DNA of 10,041 bases, taken from Clostridia bacterium (GTDB lineage: Bacteria; Bacillota; Clostridia; Oscillospirales; CAG-382). The DNA is taken from positions 1 through 10,041 of the forward strand of contig JAGADB010000176.1 in assembly GCA_017613815.1 (NCBI GenBank), written 5' to 3'. Shown here piece after piece: positions 1-6,191 of this stretch (positions within the stretch are counted from its first letter, which is position 1; each line of letters begins with the position of its first letter). Under the pieces are notes generated by a model. It made no database searches. It saw nothing but the letters and a program-made list of their open reading frames with translations, and was not told the DNA's origin. A program made the position numbers and the translations under genes.

Positions 1-150
1 AAAACCGGGTCTTACTCCTCCGCCGGATCTGGCGTTCTGACCTTTATGGCCGCGTCCGCCCGTCTTTCCGTTTCCGGAACCGGGTCCGCGTCCTCTTCTC
101 CAAGCGCCCTTCGTTGAGCCGGCAGCGGGTGAAAGTTCATGTAATTTCAC
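1..150 (-). CDS. rplO: 50S ribosomal protein L15 (uL15), N-terminal part
   Basis: First 50 codons of L15, cut by the left window edge. The peptide begins MKLHELSPAAGSTK and continues with the glycine/arginine-rich segment GRGHKGQNARSGGG, the rRNA-binding N-terminal extension typical of L15, a late-assembling large-subunit protein. The start codon is GTG at 150; no ATG is available in frame nearby, and a GGAGG ribosome-binding site inside the end of rpmD sits about 8 nt upstream. Only 2 nt separate it from the rpmD stop, so translation is probably coupled. In related bacteria secY and adk follow; here they would lie beyond the window. Confidence 0.96.
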   Translation of the reverse strand, partial: MKLHELSPAAGSTKGAWRRGRGPGSGNGKTGGRGHKGQNARSGGGVRPGF

Positions 151-152
151 TT

Positions 153-332
153 TTAACCCTCCTTTACTGCTACCAGGTAGTCGATAAGCTTTATCTTTCC
201 CTGAGTGGCTTCGTTGTTTTCCTGTACTGTTACATCGCCTATTTTACGTAAGCCCAAAGAGTGCGCGGTGGCGATGTGATTCTTTTTGCATCCTATAAGG
301 CTTTTCTTAAGTGTAATCGTTACCTTTGCCAT
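153..332 (-). CDS. rpmD: 50S ribosomal protein L30 (uL30)
   Basis: Complete 59-residue L30 (MAKVTITLKKSLIG...), the usual bacterial length. It contains the family core with the segment ATAHSLGLRKIGD, which folds against 23S rRNA at the edge of the large subunit. I chose the ATG at 332: it lies 8 nt from a strong AGGAGG (341-347). An in-frame GTG codon immediately before it (333-335) is only 5 nt from that site and is not needed to match the family N-terminus. It follows rpsE by about 13 nt and carries the rplO ribosome-binding site within its last codons. Confidence 0.97.
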   Translation of the reverse strand: MAKVTITLKKSLIGCKKNHIATAHSLGLRKIGDVTVQENNEATQGKIKLIDYLVAVKEG

Positions 333-345
333 CACTGCTTCCTCC

Positions 346-852
346 TTATTTGCTTACTATTTCTTCGGCCGTCTTTCCTCTCGTCTTTGCAACTTCTTCC
401 GCCGTTCTGAGGTTTTTAAGACCTTCAAACGTTGCCTTTACAACGTTTATCTTGTTGTTGGATCGAAGGCTCTTGGCTCTTATGTCCTTTATGCCCGCCA
501 TCTCAACAACCGAACGTACCGTTCCGCCCGCAATTATACCGGTTCCTTCGGAAGCCGGCTTTAAAAGCACTCTTGCTGCTCCGAATTCTCCGATTATGTC
601 GTGAGGAATACTCGTGTTTTTGAGCGATACCGTGATCATGCTCTTTTTAGCGTCTTCAAGCGCTTTTCTTATAGCTTCCGGTACTTCGGCAGATTTTCCG
701 ATTCCGTAGCCAATGTGACCGTTGCGGTCTCCAACTACAACAACTGATGCAAAACGCATGATGCGTCCGCCTTTTACTGTCTTGGATACACGTCTTGTTT
801 CTATGACCTGTTCCTCAAGCTCAAGTGTTGCAGGATCTATATTGAATGCCAT
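346..852 (-). CDS. rpsE: 30S ribosomal protein S5 (uS5)
   Basis: 168-residue S5, a small-subunit protein near the decoding region and the mRNA entry channel, with roles in accuracy. The N-terminal double-stranded RNA-binding-like domain includes RRVSKTVKGGR (about residues 20-30), the loop altered in spectinomycin-resistant mutants of other bacteria, and VVVVGDRNGHIGYGIGKS (37-54). The C-terminal domain includes EGTGIIAGG and IRAKSLRSNN. The reading frame stays open upstream to 906, inside rplR, but the ATG at 852 is the true start: it has AGGAGGG just upstream and gives the family N-terminus MAFNIDP. The spectinomycin-loop residues look wild type. Confidence 0.97.
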   Translation of the reverse strand: MAFNIDPATLELEEQVIETRRVSKTVKGGRIMRFASVVVVGDRNGHIGYGIGKSAEVPEAIRKALEDAKKSMITVSLKNTSIPHDIIGEFGAARVLLKPASEGTGIIAGGTVRSVVEMAGIKDIRAKSLRSNNKINVVKATFEGLKNLRTAEEVAKTRGKTAEEIVSK

Positions 853-868
853 ACTATCCCTCCTATTT

Positions 869-1228
869 TTAGAACTTGAGTCCGGCTTCGCGCGCCGCCT
901 GTGCAAGTTCCTTTACGCGTCCGTGGAAAATGTATCCGCCTCTGTCGAATACGACTTCGTTTATACCGTTTTCAACCGCGCGTTTTGCTACAAGCTCGCC
1001 GACCTTTTTTGCCGCGTCCTTATTTCCGCCGTATATGCCGAAATCCTTTTCGGTGCTCGACGCACTTACGAGCGTCTTTCCGCACGTATCATCTATCACC
1101 TGCGCGTATATGTTTGCAAGCGAGCGATATACGCAAAGACGGGGGCGGGAAGCAGTACCGCTTACCTTGGCACGTACTCTTGCGTGTCTTTTCTTACGCT
1201 GAATATTGCTGTCTTTTCTCGATACCAT
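869..1228 (-). CDS. rplR: 50S ribosomal protein L18 (uL18)
   Basis: 119-residue L18, one of the proteins that hold 5S rRNA in the central protuberance of the large subunit, together with L5. The basic N-terminus (IQRKKRHARVRAKVSGT) and the C-terminal hallmark FDRGGYIFHGRVKELA (about residues 94-109) are intact, and the length is normal. The ATG at 1228 follows a GGGAG site. It lies 20 nt after rplF and 16 nt before rpsE, with no room for a separate promoter. Confidence 0.97.
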   Translation of the reverse strand: MVSRKDSNIQRKKRHARVRAKVSGTASRPRLCVYRSLANIYAQVIDDTCGKTLVSASSTEKDFGIYGGNKDAAKKVGELVAKRAVENGINEVVFDRGGYIFHGRVKELAQAAREAGLKF

Positions 1229-1248
1229 TTTACTGCACTCCCTTCCTC

Positions 1249-1788
1249 TTACTTGCCGGCCTTGCCGGATTTACGTCTGATTCTCTCGTCGGAATACTTG
1301 ATTCCCTTGCCGAGATACGGTTCCGGCGGACGTTTCTTTCTGATTTCGGCCGTTACCTGGCCTACCTTCTGTTTATCCGCTCCGGATACTATTATGGTGT
1401 TGGGGTCCGGCACGTCAAACGTGATTCCGTCGCTCTCTTCGATATTTACGGGATGCGAATAACCTATCGTGAGCACGAGCTGTTTGCCCTGTTTTGCCGC
1501 ACGGTAGCCTACGCCGTTTATCTCGAGCTTCTTGCTGAATCCGTTCGTTACGCCTTCTACCATATTTGAAATCAATGAACGTGTAAGTCCATGAAGTGCC
1601 TTTTGCTGTTTTTCATCACCGGGACGTTCTACCGTCAGTTCACCGTCTTCAACCTTAAGCTTCATCTCAGGGTTGATTTTCTGTGAAAGCGTGCCCTTCG
1701 GGCCCTTTACGGTAATGCAGTTCTCTGCATCAATTTTAACGTCAACACCGGCAGGAATTTTAACAGGCATTCTACCTATTCTTGACAT
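1249..1788 (-). CDS. rplF: 50S ribosomal protein L6 (uL6)
   Basis: 179-residue L6, which binds 23S rRNA near the sarcin-ricin loop and the factor-binding site. It starts MSRIGRMPVKIPAGV and shows two related domains. The C-terminal domain ends in the diagnostic PEPYLGKGIKYSDERIRRK (about residues 155-173) and a basic tail. The ATG at 1788 is preceded by AAGGAG. The 92-nt gap before it is one of the largest in the operon and contains a stem-loop, so this gene may be translated or processed with some independence from rpsH upstream. Confidence 0.98.
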   Translation of the reverse strand: MSRIGRMPVKIPAGVDVKIDAENCITVKGPKGTLSQKINPEMKLKVEDGELTVERPGDEKQQKALHGLTRSLISNMVEGVTNGFSKKLEINGVGYRAAKQGKQLVLTIGYSHPVNIEESDGITFDVPDPNTIIVSGADKQKVGQVTAEIRKKRPPEPYLGKGIKYSDERIRRKSGKAGK

Positions 1789-1821
1789 GATGTTTCTCCT
1801 TCCGAAAATTAAGTTTCTTTT

Positions 1822-1849
1822 TTCTGTATGTGTTTTCCACCTTACAGAA
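1822..1849 (-). other. stem-loop in rpsH-rplF gap
   Basis: A 7-bp inverted repeat (TTCTGTA at 1822-1828 against TACAGAA at 1843-1849), with a further GTG/CAC 3-bp pairing inside it and a 5-nt loop. It sits about 20 nt upstream of the rplF ribosome-binding site. No T-run follows on the minus strand, so it is not a terminator. The role is unknown; candidates are an RNA-processing site or a regulatory binding site. Confidence 0.45.
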
Positions 1850-1880
1850 TCAACGTTAATGTTGCATTAAATTGAAGCAA

Positions 1881-2279
1881 TTACCAAACATATGCGAGCA
1901 CTTCGCCGCCGACGTTGTTCGCCTTGGCTTTTTTGTCCGTCATTATGCCTTTGGAGGTTGAAATGATCGCGATTCCGAGACCTTTCATTACCTTCGGCAT
2001 ATCTTCACAGCTCGTATATATTCTGAGACCGGGTTTGGATACTCTGCGAAGTCCCTGAATTACCTTCGTCTTATTTGCTCCGTATTTGAGTGTTACACGG
2101 ATTACGCCCTGTTTTCCGTCTTCTATTATCTGATAACCGTTTATATATCCTTCTTCCTGAAGTATTTCGGCGATTGCTTTCTTTACTCCCGATGCAGGAA
2201 TGTCAACTGTTTCGTGTTTCGACGAATTTGCGTTACGTATACGTGTGAGCATATCTGCAATTACGTCTGTAATCTGCAT
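1881..2279 (-). CDS. rpsH: 30S ribosomal protein S8 (uS8)
   Basis: 132-residue S8, a primary 16S rRNA-binding protein of the central domain. In Escherichia coli it also represses the spc operon by binding its mRNA. The start MQITDVIADMLTRIRNA and the C-terminal signature STSKGIMTDKKAK followed by GGEVLAYVW are characteristic. The ATG at 2279 follows AAGGAGG. A compact perfect hairpin directly abuts this ribosome-binding site (2296-2311). Whether S8 regulates its own mRNA here cannot be told from the sequence. Confidence 0.98.
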   Translation of the reverse strand: MQITDVIADMLTRIRNANSSKHETVDIPASGVKKAIAEILQEEGYINGYQIIEDGKQGVIRVTLKYGANKTKVIQGLRRVSKPGLRIYTSCEDMPKVMKGLGIAIISTSKGIMTDKKAKANNVGGEVLAYVW

Positions 2280-2295
2280 AAATTGTGACCTCCTT

Positions 2296-2311
2296 ACTTA
2301 TTCTGATAAGT
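2296..2311 (-). other. perfect hairpin abutting the rpsH ribosome-binding site
   Basis: ACTTAT and ATAAGT form a perfect 6-bp stem closed by a 4-nt loop (CAGA on the transcribed strand). It fills most of the 34-nt rpsZ-rpsH gap and ends immediately before AAGGAGG. There is no T-run, so it is not a terminator. It could hold the ribosome-binding site in an accessible state, mark an RNA processing site, or bind a protein. Confidence 0.5.
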
Positions 2312-2313
2312 TT

Positions 2314-2499
2314 TTACCAGCTTGCTTTCTTTACGCCGGGGATTTCTCCCTTATATGCAAGCTCTCTGAAACAGATACGGCATATTCCGTATTTGCGAAG
2401 ATAAGCGTGGGGACGGCCGCAAATCTTACATCTGTTATATTCACGAGTAGAGAACTTCTGCGCTCTCTGCTGCTTTAATATCATAGCTTTCTTTGCCAT
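2314..2499 (-). CDS. rpsZ: 30S ribosomal protein S14, zinc-binding type (uS14)
   Basis: 61-residue S14 of the short, zinc-containing class, part of the head of the small subunit. Four cysteines form the zinc knuckle: CKIC at residues 24-27 and CRIC at 40-43. The flanking text YNRCKICGRPHAYLRKYGIC and the ending GEIPGVKKASW match the family well. The long zinc-free form, when present, is usually encoded elsewhere and serves in zinc limitation. The ATG at 2499 has only a modest GAGGGG-type site in the 18-nt gap after rplE. Confidence 0.97.
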   Translation of the reverse strand: MAKKAMILKQQRAQKFSTREYNRCKICGRPHAYLRKYGICRICFRELAYKGEIPGVKKASW

Positions 2500-2517
2500 T
2501 TTGTTTACCTACCCCTC

Positions 2518-3060
2518 TTACTGCTTTGCAAACGGCGCGCCCATGAGAGACAGAAGCTCTCTTGCGTGTTCGTCGTTTGTCGCTGTTGTTACGAATACTA
2601 TGTCCATACCTCTGATTTTTTCTATCTTATCATACTCGATTTCAGGGAATATGAGCTGTTCCTTGATTCCTACGGAATAATTTCCTCTGCCGTCAAACGC
2701 GTTGGGGTTTATTCCCTTGAAGTCTCTTACTCTCGGGAGTGCGAGATTGAAGAATCTGTCCATAAATTCATACATTCTCTCGCCTCTGAGCGTAACCTTC
2801 GCGCCTATCTTCATTCCCTGACGGATTTTGAAGTTCGCCACCGATTTTCTCGCGTAGGTCGGCACTGCTTTCTGTCCCGTTATCGTTCCGAGGTCTGCAA
2901 TTATGTTGTCGATAACCTTCGCGTTGTCTTTTGCGTCTCCCGCGCCGATATTTATGATGATTTTATCCACTTTCGGTATCTGCATGGGGCTTTTGTATTC
3001 GAATTTCTTCATAAGAGCGGGAGCTACTTCGTTTATATAGTAATCTCTGAGTCTTGACAT
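2518..3060 (-). CDS. rplE: 50S ribosomal protein L5 (uL5)
   Basis: 180-residue L5, which binds 5S rRNA, contacts P-site tRNA and forms an intersubunit bridge to S13 in the small-subunit head. Landmarks are the N-terminal LRDYYINEVAPALMKKF, the conserved TGQKAVPTYARKSVANFKIR segment (about residues 61-80), and DFKGINPNAFDGRGNYSVGI (about 113-132). The length is normal and no residue stands out. It begins at an ATG, 18 nt after rplX, with a GGAGG-like site in between. Confidence 0.98.
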   Translation of the reverse strand: MSRLRDYYINEVAPALMKKFEYKSPMQIPKVDKIIINIGAGDAKDNAKVIDNIIADLGTITGQKAVPTYARKSVANFKIRQGMKIGAKVTLRGERMYEFMDRFFNLALPRVRDFKGINPNAFDGRGNYSVGIKEQLIFPEIEYDKIEKIRGMDIVFVTTATNDEHARELLSLMGAPFAKQ

Positions 3061-3078
3061 TATCTTTTCCTCCCGTCA

Positions 3079-3405
3079 TTAAAGAATTTCGCCGCATTTG
3101 GCGCAAACTCTTACCTTTTTGCCGTCTTCAAGCACTTTATGGGCAATTCTCGTGCCCTTTCCGCACTTTGCGCAGAATATGTTGGCTTTCGATGCGTAAA
3201 ACGCGCCTTCAACCTTCAGTATTCCGCCTTCTTCGCCCTGTTTTTTCGGGCGCACGTGCTTGCTTACAATGTTTACACCCTCGACAATGATTTTGCCTTC
3301 TTTGGGAGAAACTTCAAGCACTTTGCCTTTTTTGCCCTTTTCGTCGCCGGAATTTACGATTACCACGTCATCCTTGCGAAGAGCGAGCTTTTTTCTTTCT
3401 GCCAT
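3079..3405 (-). CDS. rplX: 50S ribosomal protein L24 (uL24), cysteine-containing form
   Basis: 108-residue L24, an early assembly protein that nucleates folding of the 5' end of 23S rRNA. The N-terminal KOW-type domain spans about residues 9-45 (KDDVVIVNSGDEKGKKGKV), followed by VSKHVRPKKQGEEGGI. The C-terminal part carries two CxxC pairs (Cys78/Cys81 and Cys101/Cys104, 19 residues between pairs), as in a zinc-ribbon. Many but not all bacterial L24 proteins keep these cysteines. The ATG at 3405 follows GGGAGG. The N-terminus is slightly basic-extended (AERKKLALRK). Confidence 0.97.
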   Translation of the reverse strand: MAERKKLALRKDDVVIVNSGDEKGKKGKVLEVSPKEGKIIVEGVNIVSKHVRPKKQGEEGGILKVEGAFYASKANIFCAKCGKGTRIAHKVLEDGKKVRVCAKCGEIL

Positions 3406-3420
3406 CTTCTTATCCTCCCA

Positions 3421-3789
3421 TTAAAGTACTTCCGGTGCGAGCGAAAGTATCTTCAAATACTCTTTCTCACGAAGTTCTCTTGCTACCGGGCCGAATATAC
3501 GCGTACCCTTGGGGTTCTTATCCGGATTTATTATTACTGCCGCATTCTCGTCGAATCTTATATAGCTTCCGTCTGCTCTGCGAAGGCTTTTAACCGTTCT
3601 TACCACAACTGCCTTTACCACGTCGCCTTTTTTAACGACTCCGCCCGGCGTTGCTTTCTTTACGGAACATACTACTACGTCTCCGATACGGGCATATCTT
3701 CTGCCTGTACCTCCGAGAACACGGATGCACATAAGTTCTTTGGCGCCGGTGTTATCGGCTACCTTCATGAACGACTGCTGTTGAATCAT
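3421..3789 (-). CDS. rplN: 50S ribosomal protein L14 (uL14)
   Basis: 122-residue L14, located at the subunit interface where it forms bridges to 16S rRNA and is the docking site of the silencing factor RsfS. It starts MIQQQSFMKVADNTGA and shows the family signatures ATPGGVVKKGDVVKAVVVRT (about residues 46-65) and GTRIFGPVARELR. The length is exactly standard. An AAGGAGG site lies about 11 nt before the ATG. The 56-nt gap separating it from rpsQ contains a stem-loop. Confidence 0.98.
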   Translation of the reverse strand: MIQQQSFMKVADNTGAKELMCIRVLGGTGRRYARIGDVVVCSVKKATPGGVVKKGDVVKAVVVRTVKSLRRADGSYIRFDENAAVIINPDKNPKGTRIFGPVARELREKEYLKILSLAPEVL

Positions 3790-3809
3790 TTTTATGTTGC
3801 CTCCTTGAA

Positions 3810-3837
3810 TGTGTCCTTTTTGTCTTCATCGAACACA
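3810..3837 (-). other. stem-loop in rpsQ-rplN gap
   Basis: On the transcribed strand TGTGTTC (3831-3837) can pair with GGACACA (3810-3816), giving 7 bp including one G-U pair, with a 14-nt loop. It ends a few bases before the rplN ribosome-binding site. No T-run follows, so it is unlikely to terminate transcription. Confidence 0.35.
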
Positions 3838-3845
3838 GAATCTTT

Positions 3846-4100
3846 TTATTTTGCCTTTTCGATTATTCTTACAAGACGCCAGTTCTTATCCTTGGACAGC
3901 GGTCTTGTTTCCATTATTTCCACTTTGTCGCCTACGCCGCACTCGTTGTTTTCATCGTGAGCCTTGAATTTTACGGTTCTCTTGATGACTTTTTTGTAAA
4001 GCGGGTGTTTTACGCTGTCGAGTATGGATACGACTATCGTCTTATCCATTTTGTCGCTGGAAACGATTCCTACTCTCGTTTTTCTGAGATTTCTTTCCAT
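3846..4100 (-). CDS. rpsQ: 30S ribosomal protein S17 (uS17)
   Basis: 84-residue S17, a primary binder of the 5' domain of 16S rRNA with an OB-type fold. The peptide MERNLRKTRVGIVSSDKMDKT opens the OB domain; the signature GDKVEIMETRPLSKDKNWR lies at about residues 57-75. The length matches Gram-positive orthologues. It follows rpmC by 21 nt with a GGAG ribosome-binding site. After it the spacing widens to 56 nt. Confidence 0.98.
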   Translation of the reverse strand: MERNLRKTRVGIVSSDKMDKTIVVSILDSVKHPLYKKVIKRTVKFKAHDENNECGVGDKVEIMETRPLSKDKNWRLVRIIEKAK

Positions 4101-4121
4101 ATCTTGTTACTCCTTTCCCGC

Positions 4122-4310
4122 TTACGCATTTTTCTCTGTCATCACCGTCATTATCTTGGCGATGTTCTTTTTGGTTTCGACGATTTTCTGAGGATTGTCA
4201 AGCTGATGTATTGCGTGCTGAAAACGCAAATTGAAAAGTTCTTCTTTTTGTTCCTTCAGAAGTTCGGTAAGCTGCTCGGAGGTTTTTTCTCTGATTTCGG
4301 TAATTTTCAT
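4122..4310 (-). CDS. rpmC: 50S ribosomal protein L29 (uL29)
   Basis: 62-residue L29, a two-helix antiparallel protein beside the polypeptide exit, next to L23. The conserved stretch ELFNLRFQHAIHQLDNP (about residues 24-40) is the family signature, followed by a second basic helix (QKIVETKKNIAKIMTV). The ATG at 4310 is 4 nt after the rplP stop. Its GGAGG ribosome-binding site lies within the final codons of rplP, so the two are probably translationally coupled. Confidence 0.97.
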   Translation of the reverse strand: MKITEIREKTSEQLTELLKEQKEELFNLRFQHAIHQLDNPQKIVETKKNIAKIMTVMTEKNA

Positions 4311-4314
4311 TTAC

Positions 4315-4734
4315 TTATGCCTCCATTTCTTCTTTTTTCACAAACTTGCATTTGATGGGAAGTTTGTGAGAAGCAAGACGCATTGCTTCGCGAGCCTGGT
4401 CTTCGGGCACTCCGTCCATTTCAAAGAGAATTCTTCCCGGTTTTACAACCGCTACCCAGTATTCGGGCGAACCTTTACCGGATCCCATACGGGTTTCGGC
4501 GGGTTTTTCCGTTACCGGCTTGTCGGGGAATATCTTTATCCATACCTGGCCGCCACGTCTGATGTATCTCGTCATAGCGATACGGGCTGCTTCTATCTGG
4601 TTGCTTGTTATCCAAGCGGGTTCGATTGCCACGAGTCCGTAGTTTCCGTTGGAAAGCGTGTTGCCTCTTGTGGCTATACCTTTCATACGGCCTCTCTGTA
4701 CTCTTCTGTATTTTACTCTTTTAGGCATTAACAT
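4315..4734 (-). CDS. rplP: 50S ribosomal protein L16 (uL16)
   Basis: 139-residue L16, a late-binding protein near the A-site tRNA elbow and peptidyl-transferase centre. It begins MLMPKRVKYRRVQRGR; the conserved RMGSGKGSPEYWVAVVKPG (residues 82-100) includes Arg82, equivalent in position to the arginine hydroxylated in Escherichia coli L16. FEMDGVPEDQAREA and SHKLPIKCKFV complete the match. The start is the first of two close ATGs (4734 and 4728). It lies 2 nt after rpsC, whose last codons hold the GGAGGAG ribosome-binding site. Confidence 0.98.
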   Translation of the reverse strand: MLMPKRVKYRRVQRGRMKGIATRGNTLSNGNYGLVAIEPAWITSNQIEAARIAMTRYIRRGGQVWIKIFPDKPVTEKPAETRMGSGKGSPEYWVAVVKPGRILFEMDGVPEDQAREAMRLASHKLPIKCKFVKKEEMEA

Positions 4735-4736
4735 GG

Positions 4737-5432
4737 TTATCTTGCTCCTCCTTCTGCCTTAGAAGGCGCATTGTTATTATGTCTTCTTGCTGTCTTTGCG
4801 GCGTTTGCGAGCACTTCTCCCTTATAGATCCATACCTTTACGCCGATTTTTCCGTAGGTCGTATCAGCTTCCCAGAATCCGTAGTCGATGTCGGCACGGA
4901 TTGTCTGAAGCGGAATGGTACCTTCGTGGTAATGTTCCGTTCTTGCGATTTCGGCGCCGTTAAGACGTCCCGAAAGCTTTATTTTGATACCCTTTGCGCC
5001 GAGTTTCATCGTTCTGCCTATCGCCTGTTTCATTGCGCGGCGGAATGCGATTCTTCTTTCGAGCTGAGCTGCAACCGACTCCGCAACGAGCTGTGCGTTG
5101 AGGTCGGGCTGCTTGATTTCAACCACGTTTACGAGAGCGGGCGTTCCTATGAATGCCTCTATATCTCCCTTAAGTTTATCTATTTCCGCACCCTGCTTTC
5201 CGATTATCATACCGGGTTTTGCGCAGTGTACGAACACCTTTACTCTTTTGCCGTCGCGTTCGATTTCTATCTTCGGAACGCCGGCGCCCTGAAGTTTTTT
5301 CTTCAGCCATGTTCTGAGTTTATAGTCAGCAACGAGAGTATCGCCGAATACTTCGTCTTTTGCAAACCATCTTGAATCCCAGTCTTTAATTACGCCTACA
5401 CGTAAGCCGTGAGGATTAACTTTCTGACCCAT
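4737..5432 (-). CDS. rpsC: 30S ribosomal protein S3 (uS3)
   Basis: 231-residue S3, at the mRNA entry of the small subunit, where with S4 and S5 it contributes to unwinding structured mRNA. The N-terminal KH domain has its GxxG loop as GKQG at residues 78-81 within HCAKPGMIIGKQGAEI. The C-terminal domain includes RRAMKQAIGRTMK, the segment ending GAEIARTEHYHEGTIP, and GVKVWIYKGE. The tail (SKAEGGAR) is variable in the family. The ATG at 5432 follows AAAGGAGG at a slightly long spacing of about 12 nt. Confidence 0.98.
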   Translation of the reverse strand: MGQKVNPHGLRVGVIKDWDSRWFAKDEVFGDTLVADYKLRTWLKKKLQGAGVPKIEIERDGKRVKVFVHCAKPGMIIGKQGAEIDKLKGDIEAFIGTPALVNVVEIKQPDLNAQLVAESVAAQLERRIAFRRAMKQAIGRTMKLGAKGIKIKLSGRLNGAEIARTEHYHEGTIPLQTIRADIDYGFWEADTTYGKIGVKVWIYKGEVLANAAKTARRHNNNAPSKAEGGAR

Positions 5433-5463
5433 ACTTCGTAATTTGCCTCCTTTTAATATTTTT

Positions 5464-5476
5464 GACGTTTTACGTC
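5464..5476 (-). other. hairpin in rplV-rpsC gap
   Basis: GACGT and ACGTC form a perfect 5-bp stem with a 3-nt loop in the 62-nt rplV-rpsC gap. The AT-rich flanks (AATAT on one side, ATATT on the other) could extend it after an internal loop. It ends about 13 nt before the rpsC ribosome-binding site. The function is unknown. Confidence 0.4.
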
Positions 5477-5494
5477 TTTAATATATTTACGGTA

Positions 5495-5827
5495 TTATTT
5501 CTCTTTTACCGCAAGTGTAATGTGAGAACTTCTCTTCAAAATTCTGTATGCTCTGCCCTTGTCGCGCGCCATGATTCTCTTGGCGGTTCTTCCGGGTGTT
5601 ACGAAGCACTGTGAAACATAAAGCTTGGACACGTCCATGCCGTGATTGTTTTCTGCGTTCGCAACAGCCGATTTAAGCAGTTTTGCAACCGGTTCGCTTG
5701 CCGACTTTCTCGTGTTTGCAAGTATTCCGGCCGCGGTAGCAACGTCCTTGTTTCTTATGAGATCAAGAACGATCGAAACTTTTCTGGGAGATATTCTCAA
5801 ATCGTATAAATACGCTGTTGTTTCCAT
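5495..5827 (-). CDS. rplV: 50S ribosomal protein L22 (uL22)
   Basis: 110-residue L22, whose long beta-hairpin lines the polypeptide exit tunnel together with the L4 loop. The N-terminal half has RISPRKVSIVLDLIRNK and the conserved SAVANAENNHGMD; the tunnel hairpin spans about residues 76-98 (TPGRTAKRIMARDKGRAYRI). The basic KR of this hairpin, part of the tract deleted in some macrolide-resistant mutants elsewhere, is present. The ATG at 5827 follows AAAAAGGAGG, and a strong stem-loop lies just upstream of that site. Confidence 0.98.
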   Translation of the reverse strand: METTAYLYDLRISPRKVSIVLDLIRNKDVATAAGILANTRKSASEPVAKLLKSAVANAENNHGMDVSKLYVSQCFVTPGRTAKRIMARDKGRAYRILKRSSHITLAVKEK

Positions 5828-5849
5828 TATGAGTTTTGCCTCCTTTTTC

Positions 5850-5876
5850 GTTTTTCCCGTATTTGAACGGAAAAAC
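5850..5876 (-). other. strong stem-loop upstream of rplV
   Basis: GTTTTTCC (transcribed strand, 5869-5876) pairs perfectly with GGAAAAAC (5850-5857). After a single bulged G, two more pairs close a 6-nt loop, for about 10 bp in total. It lies in the 68-nt rpsS-rplV gap and ends about 6 nt before the rplV ribosome-binding site. A-rich rather than T-rich sequence follows, so it is not a terminator. Confidence 0.5.
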
Positions 5877-5895
5877 TGTTTCTATGCAAATTTAA

Positions 5896-6171
5896 TTAGC
5901 TGTTTGTCGTCTTTGATCCCGAGTGTCCTCTGAACGTTCTCGTGGGAGCAAATTCGCCTAACTTATGTCCTACCATATCTTCCGTAACGTATACAGGCAC
6001 ATGCTTTCTTCCGTCGTGAACGGCTATTGTATGTCCCACGAATTCGGGAAATATCGTAGAAGCTCTTGACCATGTCTTAAGAACTCTTTTTTCGCCCTTT
6101 TCGTTCATTTCGCTTATTCTCGCGAAAAGCTTCGCTTCGACGAAAGGTCCTTTTTTAACGCTTCTGCTCAA
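5896..6171 (-). CDS. rpsS: 30S ribosomal protein S19 (uS19)
   Basis: 91-residue S19, in the head of the small subunit beside S13 and near the A-site tRNA. MSRSVKKGPFVEAKLF at the start and HKLGEFAPTRTFRGHSG near the end are diagnostic. The start codon is TTG (6169-6171): it lies 7 nt after AAAGGAGG and gives exactly the family N-terminus, and no in-frame ATG exists between the ribosome-binding site and this point. It follows rplB by 20 nt. A TTG start in such a highly expressed gene is unusual but well supported here. Confidence 0.97.
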   Translation of the reverse strand: MSRSVKKGPFVEAKLFARISEMNEKGEKRVLKTWSRASTIFPEFVGHTIAVHDGRKHVPVYVTEDMVGHKLGEFAPTRTFRGHSGSKTTNS

Positions 6172-6191
6172 TTTTATGCCTCCTTTACGGC

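Noticed and set aside
346..906. Longer S5 start upstream at about 906.
   Set aside because: It would overlap rplR by 38 nt and add residues not found in S5. The ATG at 852 has a good ribosome-binding site and the family N-terminus.
722..1569. Long plus-strand open frames opposite rpsE, rplR and rplF.
   Set aside because: They are antisense shadows of well-conserved genes, with low-complexity Cys/Tyr/Phe-rich translations and no ribosome-binding sites.
1789..1880. An internal promoter in the rpsH-rplF gap.
   Set aside because: TTGATT is present but the -10 position 17 nt on reads CATACA, too far from consensus to call.
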